A stretch of 21,628 nt of DNA from Syntrophobacterales bacterium (GCA_021159265.1 JAGGSD010000313.1:1-21628); one strand, 5' to 3'; positions 1 through 7,340 are shown, counted from the first letter of the stretch. The notes: generated by a model not told the origin, from the sequence alone. Numbers and translations are program-made.

Positions 1-37
1 TTTTTTTTAGCTCTTTGGCAATTTTTTCATCTAACAC
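1..37 (-). CDS. 5' end of an unidentified protein gene, cut by the window edge
   Basis: Only the first 12 codons are visible. A GTG at 37-35 is preceded by a perfect AGGAGG (45-50 on the plus strand as CCTCCT) at 7-nt spacing, and the frame reads V/M-L-D-E-K-I-A-K-E-L-K-K with no stop before the edge. A sigma70-type promoter lies about 100 bp upstream (142-169). The competing ATG at 30-28 meets a stop after six sense codons. The Lys-rich start gives no family. It points the same way as the oxidoreductase operon but is separated from it by over 800 bp of repeat-rich DNA, so it is probably a separate transcription unit. Confidence 0.6.
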   Translation of the reverse strand, partial: MLDEKIAKELKK

Positions 38-72
38 TACAATACCTCCTCTTGAGATAAACCTGACAATCT

Positions 73-112
73 CGTAAAACGGCATAGCGGAGCTTTTTAC
101 GAGTGCATCAAA
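73..112 (-). repeat. Dispersed hairpin repeat (CTCGTAAAAAG family), copy 1
   Basis: CTCGTAAAA (71-79) and TTTTACGAG (95-103) are perfect 9-bp inverted arms. The reverse complement of 73-112 matches 21421-21460 at 37 of 40 positions by eye. A fragment of the same repeat is at 355-379, and the core recurs at 9588-9606. It sits in the presumed leader of the edge gene. Confidence 0.75.
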
Positions 113-141
113 CCCGATACACCTCTCATCTTTTCGTTAAG

Positions 142-169
142 TCTATAATCCATATACAGTTATTATCAA
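142..169 (-). promoter_or_regulatory. Putative sigma70 promoter for the edge gene
   Basis: Minus-strand TTGATA (169-164), 16-nt spacer, TATAGA (147-142). Transcription would start near 135, giving a leader of about 100 nt that contains the 73-112 hairpin repeat before the strong ribosome binding site at 45-50. Confidence 0.45.
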
Positions 170-183
170 GGGAAAAATTTCCC

Positions 184-330
184 ATTAGAGTCTTTATTCT
201 CAACAACTGCCTGCCTGTGCCGCCTGCACGGCAGACAGGCGTTTTTCGCGCAGATGTTGGTGTAAGATAATAAACAACGAGGTTCAAGGTTTAAGGTACA
301 AGGATAAAGGATCAAGGAAAAGCCTGAAAA
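184..330. repeat. Composite dispersed repeat, copy A
   Basis: The motif TTAGAGTCTTTATTC is followed by a GC-rich palindrome (GCCTGTC/GACAGGC type), then a GCGCAGATGTT stretch, then degenerate AAGG-spaced purine repeats. The same order of blocks occurs at 13662-13880, so this is a homologous mosaic and not chance similarity. No credible coding sequence overlaps it; the open frames here have no ribosome binding site and cross the repeat. Confidence 0.7.
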
Positions 331-380
331 CAAATCTGCTTTTTTAGTCTTGACAATCTTGTAAAAAGCTCCGCTATGCT

Positions 381-426
381 GGCCTGTCTGCGTGCGGACA
401 CGCACAGGCAGGCACGCAGACAGGCC
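381..426. repeat. Perfect 15-bp inverted repeat, GC-rich (GCAGGCA family)
   Basis: GGCCTGTCTGCGTGC (381-395) and GCACGCAGACAGGCC (412-426) are exact reverse complements around a 16-nt loop. It is related to palindromes at 3973-4009, 13690-13743 and 206-240. A fragment of the CTCGTAAAAAG repeat abuts it on the left, so two families are nested. Confidence 0.8.
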
Positions 427-529
427 CAAATGGCTTTGGCGTGAGACTTCGGCGTGAGCTCAGTCGAACCGTCGAACCGCAAAAGAATTTAATTTTAAAC
501 TCTTTGTCCGTTGTGTCGTTAATAAATCA

Positions 530-608
530 GCCACAGACCCACACGGACTTATTATATTCTGGATATTCTTGTGGGAAAAATCTGTGCCGGTCTGTGTGTG
601 TCCGTGGC
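530..608. repeat. Imperfect inverted repeat flanking 41 bp
   Basis: The 19-nt arms 530-548 and 590-608 are reverse complements with three mismatches (GCCACRGAC...type ends). Just to the right, 665-690 carries GGCTTGTCCGGGTTAGGA, whose reverse complement recurs at 11122-11139 upstream of miaA. The rest of 38-852 holds only these repeats; I see no gene and no clear terminator for the upstream operon in it. Confidence 0.6.
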
Positions 609-852
609 AAAAAAATTGCGGTTTGGGTTTCGTTTCTCTCAATCCAACCTGCGATCTAAAACTTTTTGGTTCCGGCTTGTCCGGGTTAGGAATCGTAAGG
701 TCAATAGAATCAAGCGATTGTGTGAAGGCATACTAATAATCCACACCGCACAATCAATCTTGTGGGTTGATGTGTCTGCGTACGAGAACGTGCACATGCA
801 GGCGCAGAAATTATGGAGAGGAAACGCTTCTGGATGAAACACGGTTGCGGGA

Positions 853-1281
853 TTAGATATGATACAATTCGCTGCCCAGAATATGGACCCAGTTGTCATT
901 AAGAACCGTCAAAGCTTCCTTAACCGGTCCTACTCCCACGATCAATACGGTTATATCGCCGGTTCCAATGCAGGGATATATGTAATTTACATTGATGTTG
1001 ACGGTTTTTAGCAGCCTTAGAATTGTGTTCATCCCGCCCGGATGGTGGGGTACCTCGCAGGCAATTACGTCCTTTACTTCCATCCTGTACCCGGCTGCTT
1101 TAAGAACATTAATGGCTTTGTCATTGTCATTGGAAACAAAATGAAGCATTCCCTCATCACCCTGAGTGGTGACGTAAAAAGCGATGATATTGACCCTGTT
1201 GTCACCCAGCAAATCACTGACAACTGACAGGGTGCCGGGTTTATTTTTTAACCATACATCAATTTGTTGAACGGTTTTCAT
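853..1281 (-). CDS. Tandem ACT-domain protein of the 2-oxoacid oxidoreductase operon
   Basis: 142 residues made of two ACT-like units, about 4-70 (opening with an IDVWLKNKPGTLSVVSDLL stretch typical of ACT beta1-loop-alpha1) and 72-142. There is no catalytic domain, so a regulatory amino-acid-binding role is likely. The ATG at 1281 has AAGGAG at 7-nt spacing that overlaps the end of the gamma-subunit gene, which stops 2 nt upstream, so translation is coupled. Stand-alone ACT proteins of this size are known beside ferredoxin-dependent 2-oxoacid oxidoreductases and aryl-CoA ligases in anaerobes. Inference: it senses an amino acid related to the oxidoreductase's substrate and modulates the complex. 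It could instead be a free-standing sensor. The family call is firm; ligand and target are unknown. Confidence 0.85.
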   Translation of the reverse strand: MKTVQQIDVWLKNKPGTLSVVSDLLGDNRVNIIAFYVTTQGDEGMLHFVSNDNDKAINVLKAAGYRMEVKDVIACEVPHHPGGMNTILRLLKTVNINVNYIYPCIGTGDITVLIVGVGPVKEALTVLNDNWVHILGSELYHI

Positions 1282-1283
1282 GA

Positions 1284-1826
1284 TTACGCTCCTTGTGAGA
1301 CATATTCAGCGCCTTTGTCCAGGCCCTTCCGATTTAACTTTATGAGATTTGCGCTTTTACCCTTCATGTTTTCGGCAAGTGCGTCCATGATTGAATTCAG
1401 AGAGGTTATTTTTGTTTTTTCCACAAAAGCTCCTAACATTATCATGTTGCTGATACGTTCATTTTTTAACTTTTTGGCTATAGCGCTGGACGGCACTTTA
1501 AACACGGTTATATCATCTCTCGATAGTTCCTTGCTTACAAGACTCGAATTGATAAAAATAATTCCGCCCGGCTTCACGACGCTTTCGTATTTTATCATTG
1601 AAGGATTATTCATGACCACAACATAATCAGGTGAAGATGCCACAGGTGAAAATATCTCCTCGTCCGATACGGCAACAGTGCAGTTGGCAGTTCCTCCGCG
1701 CATTTCGGCGCCATAAGCGGGAAGATATGTTGTTTCCTTTCCATCATTCATGACCGCAGTTGCGAATACATAACCCATCACAAGAACGCCCTGTCCGCCA
1801 AATCCCGCAAAGATTGTTTTTTTCAT
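1284..1826 (-). CDS. 2-oxoacid:ferredoxin oxidoreductase, gamma subunit
   Basis: 180 residues from the ATG at 1826. The N-terminal FAGFGGQGV (about 5-13) is the signature of the gamma domain of the pyruvate/2-oxoacid:ferredoxin oxidoreductase family, and the YGAEMRGG motif follows near residue 37, as usual. An upstream ATG at 1865 would add 13 residues but overlaps the beta gene and lacks family similarity, so I chose 1826; its AAGGA lies 12 nt upstream, a long spacing. The subunit packs on the alpha/beta pair and contributes to CoA-dependent oxidative decarboxylation of a 2-oxoacid to acyl-CoA. It lies 19 nt after the beta gene and 2 nt before the ACT gene. Confidence 0.92.
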   Translation of the reverse strand: MKKTIFAGFGGQGVLVMGYVFATAVMNDGKETTYLPAYGAEMRGGTANCTVAVSDEEIFSPVASSPDYVVVMNNPSMIKYESVVKPGGIIFINSSLVSKELSRDDITVFKVPSSAIAKKLKNERISNMIMLGAFVEKTKITSLNSIMDALAENMKGKSANLIKLNRKGLDKGAEYVSQGA

Positions 1827-1845
1827 AACCGTAATAAATCCTTTT

Positions 1846-2595
1846 TTAGAGTTTTCCAACTTCATCCTTGATGACTTTAAGAGGAAAAGTTTTTGTCATG
1901 GCGCTGTCGATCCACTTTACAGCGTCTACAGGTGACATTTTCCAGTTGACAGGGCAGGGGGAGAGAATTTCAACAAGCGAGAACCCCCTGTTTGCCATCT
2001 GAGTTTTGAAGGCCTTGGCGATTGCCCTTTTTGTCCCCCTGATAGTTTTAGGGGAAGTTACGGCGGTCCGCTCAATATAGACACTACCGTGGGCGATTGC
2101 CAGCATTTCACTCAAATCAATGGGGGCGGCATCCCGGGCGGCATTACGTCCACCCGGTGTGGTTGTAGACGCTTGTCCTAAAAGAGTTGTGGGAGCCATT
2201 TGTCCGCCTGTCATACCGTAACAACCGTTATTGACGAATATTACAGTGATATTTTCGCCTCTGTTGGCGGCGTGTATAGTCTCAGCCGTTCCGATAGCGG
2301 CTATATCTCCGTCTCCCTGATAACTGAAAACTATTCTGTCCGGAAGGGTGCGCTTAATACCTGTGGCAACCGCTGCGCCTCGACCGTGGGGGGCTTCCCC
2401 CATATCAACATCGAAATAATCATAAGCCAGAACGGCACAGCCGGCCGGCGGAACACCAATGGTTATGTCTCCAATATCAAGCTCTTCAAGAACCTCAGCC
2501 ACGAGGCGGTGTATGATGCTGTGTCCACAGCCGGGGCAGTAATGAAAAGGAGCGTCTTTCAGATATTTTGGTCTTCCGAAAACTTTTTTTACCAT
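1846..2595 (-). CDS. 2-oxoacid:ferredoxin oxidoreductase, TPP-binding beta subunit (VorA/KorB type)
   Basis: 249 residues. C20 and C23 in HYCPGCGH, C53 in PPAGCA and C214 in LSPCP are the four positions expected for the proximal 4Fe-4S cluster. GDGD at 94-97 with VNNGCYGMTGGQ at 121-132 forms the Mg-thiamine-diphosphate site. HGRG (70-73) is also family-typical. The ATG at 2595 has GAGG 8 nt upstream, and the gene begins 3 nt after the alpha stop. With alpha it forms the catalytic core of a ferredoxin-reducing decarboxylase. Substrate (branched-chain 2-oxoacid, 2-oxoglutarate or other) cannot be settled from this sequence alone. Confidence 0.93.
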   Translation of the reverse strand: MVKKVFGRPKYLKDAPFHYCPGCGHSIIHRLVAEVLEELDIGDITIGVPPAGCAVLAYDYFDVDMGEAPHGRGAAVATGIKRTLPDRIVFSYQGDGDIAAIGTAETIHAANRGENITVIFVNNGCYGMTGGQMAPTTLLGQASTTTPGGRNAARDAAPIDLSEMLAIAHGSVYIERTAVTSPKTIRGTKRAIAKAFKTQMANRGFSLVEILSPCPVNWKMSPVDAVKWIDSAMTKTFPLKVIKDEVGKL

Positions 2596-2598
2596 TGC

Positions 2599-3681
2599 TT
2601 AATCCTCTTCAAGATGCCTGCGGTGATAAATGGTGTTAATTATTTTAGCTACTTCATCGGGCGTTGAGATAATGCCGCCGGGACGGCCGTAAAAATGTAC
2701 GTCGCTTCTGCCTTCTATAGATATTTTAACGTCTTCAACCATTTGTCCCATACTCATTTCAAAAACAAGAAAATCCTTAACATATCTGCTTAATTCTTTC
2801 AGGTTATGTTCCGGGAATGGCCACAGAGTAACGGGTCTGAGGAGGCCGACCTTGAGTCCCATTTCACGAACCCTTTTGACTGCGCCTTTGGCAATCCGCG
2901 CCGCTGTGCCATAAGCCACGACTACCATATGCGCATCGGAAGTCATGTAACTTTCCGCTCTGGTAATTTCCCTGGAAATCATTTCATATTTTCTCATAAG
3001 TTTCCAGTTGCGTTCTTCTTCCGTTGACGGGTTCAGGAGGAGAGACCGTATAATGCGGCTTGGTCTTTTTCCCCTGGCACCATCCAGAATCCATGGCTTG
3101 GGCGCAAGTTTGTGGATGTCAACAGGATCCGGAAATACAACGGGTTCCATCATTTGGCCCATCATGCCGTCGCCCAGGATCAGTACAGGAGTTCGGTAGC
3201 TGTCTGCGTATTCAAAAGCTGTGCGGGTTAAGTCAGCCAGTTCCTGACCGGAGGCCGGCGCCAGAACAATAGTGCGGTAATCGCCATGACCGCCCCCCCT
3301 GGTAGCCTGAAAATAATCACCTTGTGAAGGCGCAATATTTCCCAGGCCTGGTCCGCCTCTCATGGTATTTACAATTACCGCAGGGAGCTCCTGGGCTGCC
3401 AGAAAGGAAATGCCTTCCTGCTTCAGGCTTATACCCGGGCTGGAAGAACTGGTCATGGCCCGTGCTCCTGACATAGATGCTCCGATAATCATGTTAACAG
3501 CGGCCAGTTCACTTTCTGCCTGGATAAAAGTTCCATCGCCGAGCCGATCCATAGACTCGGCCATATATTCCGTCAATTCGTTCTGTGGGGTAATGGGATA
3601 GCCCGCGTAAAACCGGCAACCGGCGCGTGCGGCTGCTTCGCCGATTACATGACTTCCTCTCATTAATACCTTTTTATCCAC
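2599..3681 (-). CDS. vorB: 2-oxoacid:ferredoxin oxidoreductase, alpha subunit (VorB/KorA type)
   Basis: 360 residues from a GTG at 3681. That start overlaps the last 8 nt of the ferredoxin gene and has GAGG at 6-nt spacing. A longer reading frame from 3759 adds 26 residues that run through the ferredoxin gene and fit no family, so it was rejected. The protein opens with KVLMRGSHVIGEAA, carries GYPITPQNE (27-35), the QAESE region at 54-58, and TMRGGPGLG near 106-114, all conserved in this family. Similarity of the N-terminus is closest, from memory, to proteins named VorB (3-methyl-2-oxobutanoate:ferredoxin oxidoreductase). The order ferredoxin-alpha-beta-gamma also matches oorDABC 2-oxoglutarate enzymes, so the substrate is provisional. 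Confidence 0.92.
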   Translation of the reverse strand: MDKKVLMRGSHVIGEAAARAGCRFYAGYPITPQNELTEYMAESMDRLGDGTFIQAESELAAVNMIIGASMSGARAMTSSSSPGISLKQEGISFLAAQELPAVIVNTMRGGPGLGNIAPSQGDYFQATRGGGHGDYRTIVLAPASGQELADLTRTAFEYADSYRTPVLILGDGMMGQMMEPVVFPDPVDIHKLAPKPWILDGARGKRPSRIIRSLLLNPSTEEERNWKLMRKYEMISREITRAESYMTSDAHMVVVAYGTAARIAKGAVKRVREMGLKVGLLRPVTLWPFPEHNLKELSRYVKDFLVFEMSMGQMVEDVKISIEGRSDVHFYGRPGGIISTPDEVAKIINTIYHRRHLEED

Positions 3682-3910
3682 GATAAACCTCAATTGCAAT
3701 ATCAGGACAGACAAGAGCGCACGTGGCACAGCCCGTGCACTTACGATTCTCTTGTCCATTGTATGTCTCCGTAAACTCGGCAGGGTAATAACCTTTCTGA
3801 TTTAATTTGTCAGAGACAGTAATCAATTCATCCGGGCAAGCGGAAATGCACAGATAACAGCCTTTACATAACTCTTTGTCAATTGTTATTGTACCTCTCT
3901 TTTTGGTCAT
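3674..3910 (-). CDS. 2x[4Fe-4S] ferredoxin-type (delta) subunit of 2-oxoacid oxidoreductase
   Basis: 78 residues with two cysteine motifs: C15-x2-C18-x2-C21-x3-C25-P and C58-x2-C61-x2-C64-x3-C68-P, giving two [4Fe-4S] clusters. It is the electron-transfer subunit passing electrons from the alpha/beta/gamma core to ferredoxin. The ATG at 3910 is the first in-frame start after a stop (3914-3916) and has no good Shine-Dalgarno. An 8-nt overlap couples it to the alpha subunit. As first gene of the operon it lies about 130 nt below the predicted transcription start, and the leader in between is occupied by two repeat elements. Confidence 0.93.
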   Translation of the reverse strand: MTKKRGTITIDKELCKGCYLCISACPDELITVSDKLNQKGYYPAEFTETYNGQENRKCTGCATCALVCPDIAIEVYRG

Positions 3911-3923
3911 GGCTTATACCCAT

Positions 3924-4009
3924 TTCTATTTTCTAATTTCGACGTTTAGTGAACGGTTACCTAACCTGTCTGCGTGCCTGCCTGCCTGTCTGCCGTACAG
4001 GCAGGCACG
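3924..4009. repeat. Two dispersed repeats in the leader of the oxidoreductase operon
   Basis: 3924-3960 matches the right arm of the palindrome at 11074-11116 (TTTCTATTTTCTAATTTC shared exactly, then a TGAACGGYTAC end). Next to it, CGTGCCTGCCTG (3973-3984) and CAGGCAGGCACG (3998-4009) are perfect 12-bp arms around 13 nt, a member of the GCAGGCA family. In the transcript this would fold into a stable GC-rich hairpin upstream of the ferredoxin start. Confidence 0.75.
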
Positions 4010-4050
4010 AACTTTACAATTAAGCGTCTAATTAATCATCAAAGTTTGAA

Positions 4051-4079
4051 ACGATATGCTTAACTTTTTATTTTGTCAA
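4051..4079 (-). promoter_or_regulatory. Sigma70-type promoter of the 2-oxoacid oxidoreductase operon
   Basis: Minus-strand TTGACA (4079-4074), an exact -35 consensus, a 17-nt spacer, then TATCGT (4056-4051, 4 of 6). Predicted start near 4044. It lies between the feoB stop (4113) and the ferredoxin gene, so this operon can be transcribed independently of feoAB. I see no hairpin terminator after feoB, so read-through from feoAB is possible. Confidence 0.6.
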
Positions 4080-4112
4080 GATTTTTTAATTTTTTTCCCC
4101 AATGTATCAAAG

Positions 4113-5819
4113 TTATAGAAGAATGTTCAAAATTCCCCCGACAATTATGGCAGAAGAAATCATAATTCCGGCCGATTTGAGGAAATCTTTTAACCCCAAT
4201 TCCTTTAAAAGAACAACAAAAGTGGCAATACACGGGAAGAACATTGTTAAAACGATGCTGCCGATGACCATTTGTTTGGCCGTCATGGGTGATAATGCCA
4301 GCATGCCGAGAGCCGCATCCTTACGCAGGAATCCGATAATTATGGCTGTTACCGATTCCTTCGGCAGTCCCAGAATGCCTGTTATAACGGGTGCAGCGAA
4401 ATTGGCTATATAATCGAATACACCCATTACAAAAAGGACGTTAATAACAAGTACCGCAGCCAGGATAATCGGAACGGCTTCAACAAGAAAACCTCGTATT
4501 CTCATCTCCAGTTTCTGAAATACTGTCCGCCACGGTGGTAAGCGGTAGGGAGGAATTTCGATTAAAAGTTCAGGACTCAATCCTTTCATCGTGCGATTCA
4601 GGATAGTTCCAAGAACGAGCCAGACAATAAATAGCGTTGCATAAACAATGGCAACATACTGCACACCGTATTTCCCGACCAGGCCGAAAATCATTGCCTG
4701 GGCGGATACGCATGGTATGGCAATGCATACGAGAGTAGCCGCTATAAACCTTTCTCTTTTGCTTTCCAGAACGCGTGTTGCCAGTACAGCGGGCACATTG
4801 CAGCCAAGTCCCAGCAGGGTGGGGATGATGGCATATCCGTGTAATCCGAGGCGATGCATCGTGGTATCGAGAAGGACGGCCAATCGGGGGAGGTATCCTA
4901 TATCTTCAAGAAGGCCGAGTATCAGGTAGAAGGAGACAATATACGGAAGTACCATGGCGAAGGGAACGTAAAGCCCGCTGCTCAAAAGACCGAAAGATTC
5001 AACGAAGTGGATCTGTCCGGAAATCAGCTTGCCGACAATAACATCATGCAGAAAACCTCCTCCGCCCATAAAATTGCTCAATTTCATTAATACCGGTGTC
5101 CAGAGATTGTTAAACAGGGGGTCAAAAAGGTAGCCAATCAGGCCTTCGCCTATAAAACGAATTATGAAAAAGGATGCTGAGAGAACCAGTGCGGCTATTA
5201 TATAACCGAATCTGGGCTTTACGCTGGCATCTTCAAGACGTTCATACCATCTATGGTGACGATGAGTAATCTGCTGGACCTGGCCTGTTATATTACCAAT
5301 GAGCGCCCAGCGTTCATCGAGACTCCGGGCGGGAGCATGAGGAGCGGAAGCTTTTGGAATGCTCTTTACAAGGTTTTTTATTCCGTAGCCGGTCAAGGCT
5401 GAAGTTGGAATAACGGGTACTCCCAGAATACTCTGCAGCTTGTCCAGATCAATGTTGATGCCACGATGTCTGGTATCATCCCATAAATTAAGGGCAACAA
5501 TTACAGGAATGTCTTTTTCCAGCAACTGTAAGGTTAAATAAAGGTTTCTCTCCAGGTTGGTTGCGTCGATTACACTGATAACAACATCTCCCGTTTTGAG
5601 CATTTTCAGGGCGATTTCTTCTGCTTCACAGGTAGGCTCGAGTGTATAAGTGCCTGGAACGTCAATTACTTCCGCAGGTTCATTATTTACTTTTGTGAAT
5701 CCACGGGTGTAGCCGACCGTTGTGCCGGGGTAATTTGATGAGAGGACGCGAACCCCGCTGAGGCGGGAGAAAAGAACACTTTTGCCGACATTCGGATTAC
5801 CCATGAGTAAAATTTTCAT
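4113..5819 (-). CDS. feoB: Ferrous iron transporter FeoB (short form)
   Basis: 568 residues. The N-terminal G domain has GNPNVGKS (7-14, G1), PGTT (31-34, G2), DVPG (53-56, G3), NLWD (111-114, G4) and TSAL (139-142, G5). A helical linker follows to about 200, then a multi-span membrane part from about 206 to 568 with the first gate region near LEDIGYLPRL and a GLGCNVPA motif. It is an inner-membrane Fe(II) importer gated by GTP. It is markedly shorter than E. coli FeoB (773 residues), and the second core half reads IPCVSAQAMIF where many FeoB proteins have a PCSARLPVY-like motif. The start overlaps the feoA stop as ATGA. The identity is firm; metal specificity is assumed from the family. Confidence 0.93.
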   Translation of the reverse strand: MKILLMGNPNVGKSVLFSRLSGVRVLSSNYPGTTVGYTRGFTKVNNEPAEVIDVPGTYTLEPTCEAEEIALKMLKTGDVVISVIDATNLERNLYLTLQLLEKDIPVIVALNLWDDTRHRGINIDLDKLQSILGVPVIPTSALTGYGIKNLVKSIPKASAPHAPARSLDERWALIGNITGQVQQITHRHHRWYERLEDASVKPRFGYIIAALVLSASFFIIRFIGEGLIGYLFDPLFNNLWTPVLMKLSNFMGGGGFLHDVIVGKLISGQIHFVESFGLLSSGLYVPFAMVLPYIVSFYLILGLLEDIGYLPRLAVLLDTTMHRLGLHGYAIIPTLLGLGCNVPAVLATRVLESKRERFIAATLVCIAIPCVSAQAMIFGLVGKYGVQYVAIVYATLFIVWLVLGTILNRTMKGLSPELLIEIPPYRLPPWRTVFQKLEMRIRGFLVEAVPIILAAVLVINVLFVMGVFDYIANFAAPVITGILGLPKESVTAIIIGFLRKDAALGMLALSPMTAKQMVIGSIVLTMFFPCIATFVVLLKELGLKDFLKSAGIMISSAIIVGGILNILL

Positions 5820-6058
5820 TTTACTCTCCGATCGACATCAACGATTATCTTGCTGGCCATGCCAAACCCGAGAGCTACCTGGGTTCTGTTAACCTGAATG
5901 GTTACAGGACCCCGCATAGATGCAGTGCTGATTTTCGTTATCTTTTTACCAGGAATGATCCCCAGTGCGCCAAGACGATTGAGCAGGCCTTGGCCTCCAT
6001 GAATTTCAAGTATAGAGCCACATTCATCTGCTCGCATTTCACTTAGTGTTTGAACCAC
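5816..6058 (-). CDS. feoA: Ferrous iron transport protein FeoA
   Basis: 80 residues forming one SH3-like FeoA domain: LSEMRADECG near the start, RLGALGIIPG in the middle and a GFGMASKIIV end. FeoA is a small cytoplasmic partner of FeoB required for Fe(II) uptake. The start is GTG at 6058 with a weak GAG 6 nt upstream; the next ATG (residue 8) would remove the first beta strand. It overlaps feoB by 4 nt and has its own promoter at 6117-6145. I see no Fur-box-like palindrome in the 100 bp upstream. Confidence 0.9.
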   Translation of the reverse strand: MVQTLSEMRADECGSILEIHGGQGLLNRLGALGIIPGKKITKISTASMRGPVTIQVNRTQVALGFGMASKIIVDVDRRVK

Positions 6059-6116
6059 AATATTCTCACTTTTTATCCATAAAATTGGTTGCTTGTTGAT
6101 TTACGCGAAGTCTCAA

Positions 6117-6145
6117 TTTCTACTCTTTTACAGGATTGCTGTCAA
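6117..6145 (-). promoter_or_regulatory. Sigma70-type promoter of feoAB
   Basis: Minus-strand TTGACA (6145-6140), 17-nt spacer, TAGAAA (6122-6117, 4 of 6). Predicted transcription start near 6110, leaving a leader of about 50 nt before the feoA GTG. Confidence 0.6.
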
Positions 6146-6246
6146 GCAATAAAAGGTAATTGGAATCAGGCCAGATTCTTTACAGTTAAGGGGAAACAGC
6201 CATTGCAACCATTGGTGTCGATCTCCGGCAAATTTAAGCAGACCCC

Positions 6247-6431
6247 TTAGGGACTGAAAATTAATAACTCATCGTTTTCGCATCCCTGCTTCAGGCCATC
6301 TTTAGCCGCTCCTCATTCACAAAATCCTCAAATTAGCTCTGCTAGTTCTGTGGTTTTGTTCAATCGGATCGACCAAACCTAACCTAAATCAGAGCGCGAA
6401 TTCCGATGACTTATTTATTTCCAGTCCCTTA
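6247..6431. mobile_element. MITE-like element with terminal inverted repeats
   Basis: The ends 6247-6267 and 6411-6431 are inverted repeats matching at 18 of 21 positions (core GGGACTG-AAA-AATAA). The similarity continues inward with A-TCATCG and a CGC block to about 35 nt. The 185-bp interior holds no coding frame worth naming. This fits a non-autonomous transposon-like element that would rely on a transposase elsewhere. I found no convincing target-site duplication. It occupies much of the 466-bp panB-feoA gap; the rest of that gap holds only the feoAB promoter. Confidence 0.6.
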
Positions 6432-6524
6432 CGTAACCCAATTTTCGACTTTCAAATTTTTAACTTGTTTTATGAAGGAAAATTCGCCCATTAAATCATT
6501 ACAATGCCAATATCCGAACCACGA

Positions 6525-7340
6525 TTAAAATGAGTGTTCCTTGCCGGGGAAAGCGCCCTTTTTAACTTCGTCAAGATACTGCTCAATGGCTTCTTTCATA
6601 TTAGCGTTCAGATTGGCATATTTTTTGACGAATTTGGGTGTGAATTCTTTAAACATTCCAAGCATATCGTTCACCACCAGTACCTGACCGTCACAATCAA
6701 CGCCCCCGCCGATTCCGATGGTAGGTATTTTAAGAGATTTACTGATCTCTGCGGCCAGAGTTGCGGGGACGACTTCCAGGACAATGGAAAAGGCTCCCGC
6801 CTCTTCAAGAATTTTTGCATCTTCCAATATCCTTTTCGCTGCTGTGTCACCTTTTCCCTGTACTTTGTAGCCTCCGAACTGGTGAACTGATTGCGGGGTA
6901 AGGCCTAGATGACCCATAACGGGAATTCCTGCAGATGTTATTCGTCTTGTGATTTCCGCTACTTCTCTGCCCCCCTCCAGCTTCACACCATGCGCCCCGG
7001 CTTCTTTCATGAAACGTCCCGCATTGCGCATGGCTTCTTCAACGGAGGCCTGGTATGACATAAAGGGCATATCTCCTATTACCATGGCGCGTTCCACGGC
7101 GCGGGAAACGGCTTTTGTGTGATGAAGCATATCTTCCATTGTTACGGGTAATGTGCTGTCATAGCCGAGGACAACCATGCCAAGAGAGTCTCCGATTAAG
7201 ATCATATCAACGCCTGCTTCATCCATAACGGCGGCAGTTGAATAATCGTACGCCGTCAACATGGTTATTTTTTCACCTTTTTCTTTCATTGAACGGATTA
7301 CCGACGTAGTTACCTTGCTCATCTTACCTGCTTTACTCAT
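6525..7340 (-). CDS. panB: 3-methyl-2-oxobutanoate hydroxymethyltransferase (ketopantoate hydroxymethyltransferase)
   Basis: 271 residues, normal length. It transfers a hydroxymethyl group from 5,10-methylene-tetrahydrofolate to 2-oxoisovalerate, giving ketopantoate, the first committed step of pantothenate and CoA synthesis. Visible active-site elements: TAYDYSTA (29-36), GDS with metal ligand D51, GDMPF with D90, KLEGG (K120, E122), GHLGLTPQ (143-150) and VLEVVP with catalytic E189. The usual GIGAG motif reads GIGGG (209-213). The ATG at 7340 has GGAGG 8 nt upstream and overlaps the upstream dehydrogenase gene by 8 nt. No panC or panD is in the window. Confidence 0.95.
   Translation of the reverse strand: MSKAGKMSKVTTSVIRSMKEKGEKITMLTAYDYSTAAVMDEAGVDMILIGDSLGMVVLGYDSTLPVTMEDMLHHTKAVSRAVERAMVIGDMPFMSYQASVEEAMRNAGRFMKEAGAHGVKLEGGREVAEITRRITSAGIPVMGHLGLTPQSVHQFGGYKVQGKGDTAAKRILEDAKILEEAGAFSIVLEVVPATLAAEISKSLKIPTIGIGGGVDCDGQVLVVNDMLGMFKEFTPKFVKKYANLNANMKEAIEQYLDEVKKGAFPGKEHSF

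Noticed and set aside
200..430. Possible CRISPR-like array because of recurring GCCTGCC units
   Set aside because: Unit lengths and spacings are irregular, there are no unique spacers and no cas genes; they are dispersed palindromes.
166..837. Several open frames of 60-88 codons on both strands
   Set aside because: They cross the dispersed palindromes, have no ribosome binding sites and show Cys/Arg-rich repeat-derived composition.
1827..1865. A 13-residue N-terminal extension of the gamma subunit
   Set aside because: The ATG at 1865 has AAGG with no spacing, and the extension precedes the family-typical MKKTIFAGFGGQG start.
3682..3759. A longer N-terminus for the alpha subunit
   Set aside because: It lies wholly inside the ferredoxin gene in another frame; the GTG at 3681 has a proper Shine-Dalgarno and gives the family N-terminus.
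4081..4112. Terminator after feoB from the T-rich run
   Set aside because: On the transcribed minus strand the run is A-rich and there is no stem-loop before it.
6059..6200. Fur-box search upstream of feoA
   Set aside because: No GATAATGATAATCATTATC-like palindrome was visible; regulation by Fur is not supported from sequence.
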